Part shown: one piece after another, positions 1-6,089 of the stretch
Numbering within the stretch: the stretch's first letter is position 1
Layout of the letters: each line of letters opens with the position of its first letter
Assembly: GCA_002352185.1 (NCBI GenBank)
Contig: DEHY01000153.1
Location: 13,032-22,490 of the forward strand
DNA length: 9,459 nt
From: Competibacteraceae bacterium UBA2788
Lineage (GTDB): Bacteria; Pseudomonadota; Gammaproteobacteria; Competibacterales; Competibacteraceae
Direction of reading: 5' to 3'
Position numbers and translations under genes: made by a program
Notes under the pieces: model-generated
Told to the model about the DNA's origin: nothing
The model's input: the letters and a program-made list of their open reading frames with translations, nothing else
Databases searched by the model: none

Positions 1-1610
1 GCCGGTTTGCCGAGGCGTTGGCCGAGGTTGAATCCTTGGCGGGCGCGCCGGAAATGCAATGCGCGGCAGGGTGCGTCAAGGCGCGCGCCTTGGCGAATTT
101 AGGCCGATTTGTCGAAGCAGACGCCGTGCTGGAATTGTTGCGAGAGCGATATCCGCACGAGGCGCTGGAACGGGAATTCGAGCCATGGCGGCTGCCGGGC
201 GAGACGCTGCCCGATAGCCTGCACAAGCGTTACACCGCACGCGGGCTTTATCTGGCCCAGGTTTTCGCGGCGCAGCAGGAGTGCGATTGGAGCGACTGGG
301 ATACAGCGCTCGCGTCCGTTGGCGATTTGGCGCAGGACGCGATTCAGTATGGATTTGTTGCAGGTCTGGAACCGCACCGCATGTTGAGTCTGCCGATTGA
401 ACCGGCTTTGCAACTGGCGATAGCCCGGGCGCAGGCGACGGCAGTGGATGCGCTGATGACGCCGATTCGCCGGAATTTGCGGATTGTGTGGCCGTCCACC
501 CTCAATGAGGGTCGGTTACGGATCGGCTATGTGTCCGGCGATTTCCGCGACCATGCCACGGCTCATCTGATCCGCAAGCTGTTCCAAGTCCATGATCGCG
601 CCTCATTCGAGATCATCGGCTATAGCCTTCGTCCCGGTGACGGCAGTCATTACTGGCGGCAGATCGCGGGTGCGTGCGATCAGTTCGTGGAATTATCCGG
701 CCTGAGCAACCCGGAAGCAGCGGCGCGTATCGCGGCGGATGGCGTGCATGTGCTGGTGGATTTGCAGGGCTACACCCGTTTCGCCCGACCGGAAATTTTT
801 GCCTTGCGACCGGCGCCGATACAGGTGAACTTTCTGGGTTATCCCGGCACGCTGGGGGCCGACTACATTCCCTATATCATCGCGGATCAGGTGGTGCTGC
901 CGGAGAATCTGCGACCCTTTTTCAGCGAACAGCCGGTTTATTTGCCGGATTGCTATCAAATCAACGATGATGAACAGCCGATTGCAGCGACTGGAATCAC
1001 CCGGTCGGATGCAGGGCTGCCGGAAGATGCTTTCGTTTACTGCTGCTTCAACACCCCGTATAAAATCGAACCGGCGGTTTTCTCGGCATGGATGCGGATT
1101 CTGCGGCAGGCGCCGGATAGCGTGTTGTGGTTGTTGGCGGAGACGCCACGTTGCGCTGATCATCTGCGCAAGGCGGCGCAGGCGCAGGACGTGGAGCCGG
1201 AGCGTCTTGTTTTCGCGCCGCGCCGACCCAAGCTGGAGCATTTGGAACGGCATCGGCTGGCGGATCTGTTTCTGGACACATTCATCGTCAATGCCCACAC
1301 TACAGCCAGCGATGCGTTATGGGCGGGGTTGCCGGTGCTGACGTTGCGGGGCGCAACTTTTCAATCGCGGGTTTGCACGAGCCTGTTAACCGCGCTAGGA
1401 TTAACGGAGCTTATTGCAGAGGATATCGGCGATTATGAGGCGCACGGCGTCGCCTTGGCGAAGGATGTGGTCCGGCTGCGCGCGCTGCGCGCTGCATTGC
1501 AAACGCGGTGCAGGATCGGCCCCCCCTTTGAGACATTGCGGTTTGTCGGTCAGTTGGAACAGGCGTTCAGAACCTTGTGGGGCGGTCATGCCGCCGGAAA
1601 TTTGTTGTAA
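1..1610 (+). CDS. SPINDLY/OGT-like O-linked N-acetylglucosaminyltransferase (GT41), 5' end missing
   Basis: The frame is open to the left edge, so the gene starts upstream. A TTG at 18 is only the first possible start inside the window, and residues below are numbered from it. The family transfers GlcNAc (or another sugar) from a nucleotide-sugar to Ser/Thr of proteins in the cytoplasm. Residues 20-50 look like the last TPR helices. A CDWSDWD motif (89-95) precedes the catalytic region. The catalytic region (about 165-520) carries RIGYVSGDFRDH (167-179), DGVHVLVDLQGYT (241-253), LRPAPIQVNFLGYPGT (263-278), FNTPYKIEP (344-352) and NAHTTASDALWAG (425-437). These match the known OGT active-site and UDP-binding positions: H179 and H244, K349 in YKI, and H427-T-T with D432. 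All are kept, so the enzyme should be active. The missing part should be further TPRs that choose substrates. No partner gene is proven; the exported protein downstream is a candidate target only by proximity. I am sure of the family, less so of the donor sugar. Confidence 0.9.
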   Translation, partial: RFAEALAEVESLAGAPEMQCAAGCVKARALANLGRFVEADAVLELLRERYPHEALEREFEPWRLPGETLPDSLHKRYTARGLYLAQVFAAQQECDWSDWDTALASVGDLAQDAIQYGFVAGLEPHRMLSLPIEPALQLAIARAQATAVDALMTPIRRNLRIVWPSTLNEGRLRIGYVSGDFRDHATAHLIRKLFQVHDRASFEIIGYSLRPGDGSHYWRQIAGACDQFVELSGLSNPEAAARIAADGVHVLVDLQGYTRFARPEIFALRPAPIQVNFLGYPGTLGADYIPYIIADQVVLPENLRPFFSEQPVYLPDCYQINDDEQPIAATGITRSDAGLPEDAFVYCCFNTPYKIEPAVFSAWMRILRQAPDSVLWLLAETPRCADHLRKAAQAQDVEPERLVFAPRRPKLEHLERHRLADLFLDTFIVNAHTTASDALWAGLPVLTLRGATFQSRVCTSLLTALGLTELIAEDIGDYEAHGVALAKDVVRLRALRAALQTRCRIGPPFETLRFVGQLEQAFRTLWGGHAAGNLL

Positions 1611-1618
1611 TCTGTTGA

Positions 1619-1634
1619 TAATTAAATTTAATTA
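1619..1634. repeat. 16-bp perfect AT-only palindrome
   Basis: TAATTAAATTTAATTA reads identically on both strands and starts 8 bases after the stop codon of the OGT-like gene. It contains only A and T, inside GC-rich surroundings. It could be a protein-binding site of the nucleoid-protein or homeodomain-like TAAT type, or chance in an AT-rich patch. No function is shown. Confidence 0.55.
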
Positions 1635-1682
1635 GATATTCTTCGCTGGGCGAACCTAAAATAATTAGAAAAGTGGTTTTTT

Positions 1683-1726
1683 AGACGCCTTGTTGCTTTT
1701 TTGCAAAAAAAAACAACAAGGCGTCT
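1683..1726. repeat. Long inverted repeat (13-bp arms) downstream of the OGT-like gene
   Basis: The arms AGACGCCTTGTTG (1683-1695) and CAACAAGGCGTCT (1714-1726) are perfect complements. Between them lie C, T6, GC and A9, so a further run of T:A pairs can form and leave a very small loop. The structure lies about 75 nt after the OGT-like stop codon and would make a stable 3' RNA hairpin. It is not a textbook intrinsic terminator, because neither side is followed by a T tract when read 5' to 3'. It may protect or end the OGT-like mRNA, or form a cruciform in DNA. Confidence 0.7.
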
Positions 1727-1729
1727 CAA

Positions 1730-1749
1730 GGCAGAAAAAATAATCTGCC
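1730..1749. repeat. Small inverted repeat (6-bp arms)
   Basis: GGCAGA (1730-1735) and TCTGCC (1744-1749) flank an 8-base A-rich loop, immediately after the larger inverted repeat. Together they form a tandem hairpin pair at the end of the OGT-like transcription unit. It is short enough to be chance if taken alone. Confidence 0.4.
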
Positions 1750-1846
1750 GTTCTTAACGTGCGGATTCTACGGATTTATTCTGTTTGACGCACAAGGTGT
1801 TCGTCTTTTCCATTGGTGGTAAGGTTGTTTTTGTTTCTTGGATGTA

Positions 1847-1874
1847 TTGACAGCAACACATTGTTGTGTAGAAT
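1847..1874 (+). promoter_or_regulatory. Predicted sigma-70-type promoter for the exported-protein gene
   Basis: A perfect -35 hexamer TTGACA (1847-1852) is followed after 16 bases by TAGAAT (1869-1874), one mismatch from the -10 consensus. Transcription should begin near 1881, giving a leader of about 125 nt before the ATG at 2007. The spacer holds an inverted repeat, ACACA-TTGT-TGTGT (1856-1869), whose right arm ends on the first base of the -10 box. A repressor bound there would block the promoter, but no regulator is encoded in the window. Confidence 0.72.
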
Positions 1875-2006
1875 CCACAGGCAGTGAAGCGTGTTCGCCG
1901 TGATCGTGCGGCAGGCGTGTCAAGTCACCGCTGAACTGTCCTTGGGGCTTCACGCAACTGTTTTTTCAAAGGCTTGATTGTGAGCCAACGCTTGGGAGCT
2001 AACACT

Positions 2007-3431
2007 ATGAAGTTTAAGGTTACGAAGATTGCGACCGCCGTAGCGGCAGGTTTGGGAGTATCGTTTGCCGGCATGAATGCCGCGCAAGCAGATGCGCTGC
2101 TGTTCCCTTACTTTGCCGTCAGCGATACGGTGACTTCCATATTCACCACCATCAACCTTGCGGATCAGGACGGCACCGCCAGCGCAGTTAAGCCGCAGAC
2201 GCTGCATTATCGCTGGTACTACAAGCGGGGGGCGAATGCCGAAAATCCGGGTGCATCCTGCGAGGAATTCGATGTTCGCCGGGTTACCAGCCCGTTTGAT
2301 GTCGTGACCTTTGACGCCAGTGGCAAATACGGTGATGCGCAGGGCGTCCTTGCCGAGCCGAAGGAAAGACAGCAGAAAGCGGTCTACACGACCGGTCAAA
2401 GCTTCGCCATGATGAAGGGCTTGACGCCGGCGCGTGGTTTCCTAGTGGTTGATAACTACGATTCCCCGAATGCCCCATTTGAAGGCTCGCTCTTTGGCGA
2501 GATCATGCTGGTGGACTTCGCAGGTGGCGCGGTTTGGGGTTACAGCGCGTATAACGCTGCTCCCAATACCAATCTTGCGGGCGCTCTGCTCCGGTATGAT
2601 TTCTCGGATCGTAACGAGACCGCCGGCGAAGTCATCGCGGGCGATCCCTCGATGGGTGCTGACAATCTTAGGCCAGCAGGCAGCTTGAGTGCGCCGGTTA
2701 CGACCTCGATCATGCCGATTGCCTCATCCAGCACTGCGGGTTATATCACCACGCGCTTCTTCGTGACGCCGATTGCGCATAATGCGGTTTATGATCAGGA
2801 GCTTAATCCGGCTGCTGCCCCCGCCACCGACCTGACGTCGGTGGGTTATGCGCCGAATGTAGGGCAGTTGCAGCCCAACCTGACCACGCGGCTCTGGTTG
2901 AGCGCGGTTTACACCAACACCCCCAATGACGTGATGTATGATCGGGATGAGAATCCTGTCTCCGGTCAAACACCAATAACCGTCACTTGCGTCGGTGCAG
3001 TGGATGTTCAAAACCTGCTCAGCGCCGGCGCGCTGCGCGAGATCGGCGACTTCGGCGGCTGGACTGACGTTCAGGTTCAGGCGCCAGGGGCCTTGGCGAA
3101 TTTGACGGCGGTAGGCACCCGCGTCACTGCTGCTACGCGCACGCTCAATTCCAATCAGGCGGTCGTGACCAAGCTGGAGTACAACCCGACGGGTAACTTC
3201 GACACCGTGAAGTTCGGCAGCGCCTTCAATAATGCGCTCTGGTTGCGCTATGGCAATCGTGAGTCGGTTCGTCAGGCTAATCTCGCCAACAATGGTCGCA
3301 GCTTGGCTTCGACCGGCGTCAACTCTCCGGTGAACCTCCGCGCCCAGATCTTCTCGGCATTTGATGGCAGGAATTACCCGGTCGATGTGGGTGACGGCTT
3401 TGTCGGCACCAGTGTTAGCGTCGCCCAGTAA
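2007..3431 (+). CDS. Exported protein of unknown function
   Basis: The product has 474 residues. I chose the ATG at 2007 because GGGAG (1994-1998) lies 8 nt upstream and because the protein then begins with a classical Sec signal peptide. That peptide has a KFKVTK basic start, a hydrophobic core at about 8-22, and a likely AQA|DA cut after residue 28. A TTG at 1974 in the same frame would add 11 residues before the signal and is unlikely. The mature protein starts DALLFPYFAVSD and is rich in G, A, N, T and S with alternating hydrophobic residues, which suggests a beta-rich fold. It has only two cysteines (about C85 and C328), which could form one disulfide. I see no catalytic motif, no lipobox, no transmembrane helix after the signal and no C-terminal sorting signal. 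A strong promoter and its own terminator suggest an abundant periplasmic, outer-membrane-associated or surface protein. I do not recognise a named family with certainty. Confidence 0.85.
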   Translation: MKFKVTKIATAVAAGLGVSFAGMNAAQADALLFPYFAVSDTVTSIFTTINLADQDGTASAVKPQTLHYRWYYKRGANAENPGASCEEFDVRRVTSPFDVVTFDASGKYGDAQGVLAEPKERQQKAVYTTGQSFAMMKGLTPARGFLVVDNYDSPNAPFEGSLFGEIMLVDFAGGAVWGYSAYNAAPNTNLAGALLRYDFSDRNETAGEVIAGDPSMGADNLRPAGSLSAPVTTSIMPIASSSTAGYITTRFFVTPIAHNAVYDQELNPAAAPATDLTSVGYAPNVGQLQPNLTTRLWLSAVYTNTPNDVMYDRDENPVSGQTPITVTCVGAVDVQNLLSAGALREIGDFGGWTDVQVQAPGALANLTAVGTRVTAATRTLNSNQAVVTKLEYNPTGNFDTVKFGSAFNNALWLRYGNRESVRQANLANNGRSLASTGVNSPVNLRAQIFSAFDGRNYPVDVGDGFVGTSVSVAQ

Positions 3432-3461
3432 TGTAAGCTAGACGGGTGTTCTGCTAAACAG

Positions 3462-3490
3462 GGGGCTGCGAGAGCAGCCCCTTTATCTTT
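3462..3490 (+). terminator. Rho-independent terminator after the exported-protein gene
   Basis: GGGGCTGC (3462-3469) and GCAGCCCC (3474-3481) form an 8-bp GC-rich stem closed by a GAGA tetraloop of the GNRA class, followed by TTTATCTTT. It starts 30 bases after the stop codon. The end of its T-rich tail touches the GAGG ribosome binding site (3491-3494) of the next gene, so that gene's transcript must either read through or start very close to its ATG. Confidence 0.88.
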
Positions 3491-3504
3491 GAGGCAATAA
3501 ATGC

Positions 3505-5259
3505 ATGAAGAAACAATTGCGCGCGCCTATCTTTGGAATTTTGCTACTGATTGGGCCGGTAATGGCATTAGCCCTGGAATCGGCGGTGCTTAACCAGCAT
3601 CCGTTGGAATCCCAAATGCCTTGGAGCTATGTGCTGGATGATGCAGGAAAAGGTTGGTTTGCCTACTATGGATCAGAGGATAATACGCTCTATGTCCGCG
3701 CCCCCCAGGGTTCTGAAACGGGATTAGGCGTCACGGATCGGCAACGCGCTCAATCGGGTTTAGCCATCGCTCCAGCGGGTCAGAATTTAGCCGTGCTGTG
3801 GCGCGATAAATTACCGAATAAAACACTCTATCTGTTGCCCGCACTGCGCAGCGGCGAAGAATCCGCGAAGCCGTTGGAAGTAAGCGGCGAAGAATCGGAG
3901 GCGTTAACTCGCTTGCGTCTCGCCCATCGGGATGGAATTACCTATCTGCTTTGGCTGGGTGAAAAGGGCGATAAGGAAAAAGGCGAGCGCTATCATCTGT
4001 ATTTCCGCTCTGTCGAAAGCGATGGAAAAACGCTGTCACCGGTAGAACGAGTATTGCCGGGCGCTTACCCGGCATGGATTGTAGATAAAGATCTGCTTCC
4101 CGTATTTGCGCACACGCTCTTCGAAAGCAAATTGTCCGTGGTCATGCGGATCTTTGATCGCGCTAAGAAAACATTCGGCACACCTATCAAGATTGCTGAC
4201 GCTCCTCCCATCAGCCCCTTTTTCCAAACATTCGAGGCGGGCGGGCGCTGGTTCGTGCTGTGGGTAGGCCACTACGGCGATACTCAGGAACAACTGCTGG
4301 AAGGCGTTTACTCGGAAGATAAAGGCCGGAATTGGAAGCGTTTTAGCTTTGAAAAGCTGCGAGGGCTGGATGTCTCCCACCTTGAGACAACCGCAGATGC
4401 CCAAGGGCATATCGTCATCGCCGTGAGCGGCGCTTGGCATACGCGCGATCCGAAGGCGAAAGACGACGTGTATCTCATTCGTTCGACCGACAATGGCGCT
4501 ACCTGGTCAGAGCCATTGCAGCCGCGACCTGCTGAATTACAGACGTTTGAAGCGCGCGATCCTTCGGTAGCTTTTGGCGCCAAGCCGGGCGCGGCCATGC
4601 TGATTTGGGAAGACTGGCGGAACATTCGTCCAAATATCCATATCCAGTTTTCGACCGACTATGGCGCAACCTGGGGCAAAGCCCTGTCCCTGGATCCGTC
4701 TCCAGCCACGCGCCTTGGCCTGGATTTCACCAACAGGACCGCTTGGGCGGTCGGCGACCGCTATCAGGTGATCGCGAAGCGCTACAAGAACGACACCTTT
4801 CAGCAGATCGATATGGTCCGCTATGAATTCACGCCTGATGAATTGCAACAACAAGCCGCCGATGCGGCCAAGCAGCGTGATACGGAGCGATTCGGCGAGG
4901 CGCGGCTGCGCGAACGAGTTCAAACCTTCTGGCAAGCCATGGAAGCACAGGATCTGAGCGCAAGCTATGCCTTTCAGGATCCTTTTTATCGGGCGCGCGC
5001 CGGGTACGATGTCTACAAGGCGGCGCGCGGCACGATTAAATACGAGGGCCACGAAATTCTCGGCATCACCCGCCAGGGCGCACTAGCCAAAGTCCAGGTT
5101 AAATTCGACGCCTCGGTTCCAGAAGTCATGTTCAAGGGCAAACCCTATAGTCAGCCACGCAAGAGTTTTGAGCATAGCGAAACCTGGTTATTCGTGGATG
5201 GCGACTGGTTCCGGGAGTACTACGATCAAGCCAACGATGTGCGTTTTACCAAGTATTGA
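3505..5259 (+). CDS. Secreted Asp-box (BNR/sialidase-like) beta-propeller with C-terminal NTF2-like domain
   Basis: The product has 584 residues. The ATG at 3505 is preceded by GAGG (3491-3494) at 10 nt and opens a signal peptide: MKKQLR, a hydrophobic core at 8-22, and a likely ALA|LE cut after residue 23. Three Asp-box motifs of the S-x-D-x-G-x-x-W type are visible at 270-277, 327-334 and 383-390, the last two being STDNGATW and STDYGATW. Such motifs sit on turns between propeller blades in sialidases and related carbohydrate-active or binding proteins. I see no F/YRIP motif of true sialidases, so a binding or structural role, or a different hydrolytic activity, is more likely. After a Q/A/E-rich linker (about 446-465), residues 466-575 resemble an NTF2/SnoaL-like cone fold (FWQAMEAQDLSASYAF at the start, ETWLFVDGDWFREYYD at the end). 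The permease gene follows after 12 bases, so this is probably the first gene of the export operon and acts on or with the exported glycan. The propeller class is fairly sure; the function is not known. Confidence 0.82.
   Translation: MKKQLRAPIFGILLLIGPVMALALESAVLNQHPLESQMPWSYVLDDAGKGWFAYYGSEDNTLYVRAPQGSETGLGVTDRQRAQSGLAIAPAGQNLAVLWRDKLPNKTLYLLPALRSGEESAKPLEVSGEESEALTRLRLAHRDGITYLLWLGEKGDKEKGERYHLYFRSVESDGKTLSPVERVLPGAYPAWIVDKDLLPVFAHTLFESKLSVVMRIFDRAKKTFGTPIKIADAPPISPFFQTFEAGGRWFVLWVGHYGDTQEQLLEGVYSEDKGRNWKRFSFEKLRGLDVSHLETTADAQGHIVIAVSGAWHTRDPKAKDDVYLIRSTDNGATWSEPLQPRPAELQTFEARDPSVAFGAKPGAAMLIWEDWRNIRPNIHIQFSTDYGATWGKALSLDPSPATRLGLDFTNRTAWAVGDRYQVIAKRYKNDTFQQIDMVRYEFTPDELQQQAADAAKQRDTERFGEARLRERVQTFWQAMEAQDLSASYAFQDPFYRARAGYDVYKAARGTIKYEGHEILGITRQGALAKVQVKFDASVPEVMFKGKPYSQPRKSFEHSETWLFVDGDWFREYYDQANDVRFTKY
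3850..3896 (+). repeat. 14-bp direct repeat within the propeller gene
   Basis: AGCGGCGAAGAATC occurs at 3850-3863 and again at 3883-3896. The copies are offset by 33 bases, so both are read in the same frame and encode SGEES at residues 116-120 and 127-131. This looks like a small in-frame duplication in a charged surface loop of the propeller. It is the only clear internal direct repeat I noticed in this gene. Confidence 0.6.
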
Positions 5260-5271
5260 TCGCGCATAATC

Positions 5272-6069
5272 ATGCCGATTCGTTATCTGCCCGGCGCGCT
5301 ACGGTTGCTCCCGCCCTTCATCGGGCGGGAACTGCGTGAGCAATACGCCGGTTCTCTGCTCGGCGTCCTGTGGAGCGTTCTCCAGCCGATTCTGTATATT
5401 CTGCTGTACTGGTGGGTGTTCGCCGCTGTCATGCGCACCCGCTTTGCAGAGGGATCGGCGCTGGCGGATACGCCGTTCATCGTTTTTCTGTTGTCGGCGC
5501 TGCTGCCCTGGTTTGCCTTTCAGGAAGGATTGAATCGCGCCGCCGGCGCCATTCTCAACCGCCGCGAGATGGTTCGCAAAGTCCATTTCCCCGTCATCGT
5601 GTTCCCGCTGGCCGCCGCTGCCGCCGCTTTTATGGTGCAGGCTGGCAGCTATGTGCTGTTTCTCGCGGTATGGGCCTTATGGCGGGGTGGATTCTCCCTG
5701 AATGCGCTGGGAGCGGTTGCCGTGCTGCTGGGACTCCAGTTTGCAGTGACGGCGGGGCTGGGCCTGCTGCTGGCGGCTTTCACCGTTTATTTGCGGGATA
5801 TCACGCAAGCGCTGGGTCTGTTGCTGGCGGTGATTTTTTACACCGCCCCTATCCTCTATCCCTTGACGCTGGCGCCGGCGGAATTTCACAGTCTGATCCG
5901 ATGCAATCCCTTTACCGCCTTCGCTGAGGGTTATCACAGCGCGGTATTGGTTGGCGTGTGGCCGGAATCCCTGCTGCTGGCGGGTTTGATCCTGTTTGCT
6001 GTTGGCGCGCTCGCTGCGGGAGCCTATGTATTCCAGCGGCTGGAGCCGGGCTTTGCCGATGTGCTGTAG
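5272..6069 (+). CDS. ABC-2 type polysaccharide export permease (Wzm/KpsM/TagG family)
   Basis: The product has 265 residues, the usual length for the family. These inner-membrane permeases pair with a Wzt-type ATPase to move lipid-linked O-antigen, capsule or similar glycans to the outer face of the inner membrane. The N-terminus has the family pattern REL..QYAGSLLGVLWSVLQPI (19-40). About six hydrophobic spans follow (33-53, 68-88, 107-135, 143-170, 180-200, 232-254). The cytoplasmic motif NRREMVRKVHFP (96-107), YLRDITQ (173-179) and NPFTAFAEGYH (212-222) are typical. The ATG at 5272 has no clear Shine-Dalgarno sequence and lies 12 bases after the preceding stop, so it may depend on translational coupling. 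Its stop codon overlaps the AGGAGG that serves the next gene. Which glycan it carries cannot be read from the sequence. Confidence 0.9.
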   Translation: MPIRYLPGALRLLPPFIGRELREQYAGSLLGVLWSVLQPILYILLYWWVFAAVMRTRFAEGSALADTPFIVFLLSALLPWFAFQEGLNRAAGAILNRREMVRKVHFPVIVFPLAAAAAAFMVQAGSYVLFLAVWALWRGGFSLNALGAVAVLLGLQFAVTAGLGLLLAAFTVYLRDITQALGLLLAVIFYTAPILYPLTLAPAEFHSLIRCNPFTAFAEGYHSAVLVGVWPESLLLAGLILFAVGALAAGAYVFQRLEPGFADVL

Positions 6070-6089
6070 GAGGTCGCTATCCACCTCCT
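6068..6089 (+). promoter_or_regulatory. Ribosome-binding-site hairpin at the start of the GT4 gene
   Basis: AGGAGGT (6068-6074) and ACCTCCT (6083-6089) are perfect complements around an 8-base loop, CGCTATCC, that holds the likely ATC start codon (6079-6081). T6067 and G6090 could add a wobble pair. The left arm is a full Shine-Dalgarno sequence overlapping the permease stop codon (6067-6069). The right arm, within CCACCTCCT, matches the CACCUCCU at the 3' end of bacterial 16S rRNA. Folded, the structure hides the ribosome site; a ribosome ending on the permease gene would melt it. This points to translational coupling of the two genes. The pairing is directly visible, while the regulatory effect is inferred. 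Confidence 0.6.

Larger units (their letters stand above)
1611..2006. other. Non-coding AT-rich intergenic region with palindromes, promoter and leader
   Basis: This 396-base stretch separates the OGT-like gene from the exported-protein gene. Its first 140 bases are far richer in A and T than either neighbour and contain three nested or adjacent inverted repeats (1619-1634, 1683-1726, 1730-1749). They are followed by about 95 bases with no clear motif, then a strong promoter (1847-1874) and a long 5' leader. A 61-codon minus-strand reading frame (1768-1953) exists but has no recognisable domain and no visible ribosome binding site, so I do not call it a gene. Confidence 0.75.

Noticed and set aside
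693..1298. 201-codon minus-strand reading frame opposite the OGT-like gene
   Set aside because: It lies wholly inside a strongly conserved catalytic domain on the plus strand and its translation shows no domain pattern. It is a shadow of the GC-rich codon pattern.
1683..1749. Classical Rho-independent terminator for the OGT-like gene
   Set aside because: The hairpins are followed by A-rich, not T-rich, sequence on the plus strand, and the minus-strand reading also lacks a T tract after the stem. I kept them as inverted repeats only.
1768..1953. 61-codon minus-strand reading frame in the intergenic region
   Set aside because: It runs across the plus-strand promoter, has no ribosome site and its composition does not resemble a protein family.
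1974..2006. TTG start at 1974 for the exported protein
   Set aside because: It would put 11 non-hydrophobic residues before a typical signal peptide. The ATG at 2007 has a well-spaced GGGAG.
4537..5052. 171-codon minus-strand reading frame inside the propeller gene
   Set aside because: The plus-strand frame has Asp-box and NTF2-like features here. The minus frame has no recognisable features.
3505..5259. True sialidase (neuraminidase)
   Set aside because: Asp-boxes are present, but I could not find the F/YRIP motif near the N-terminus, so catalytic assignment is not supported.
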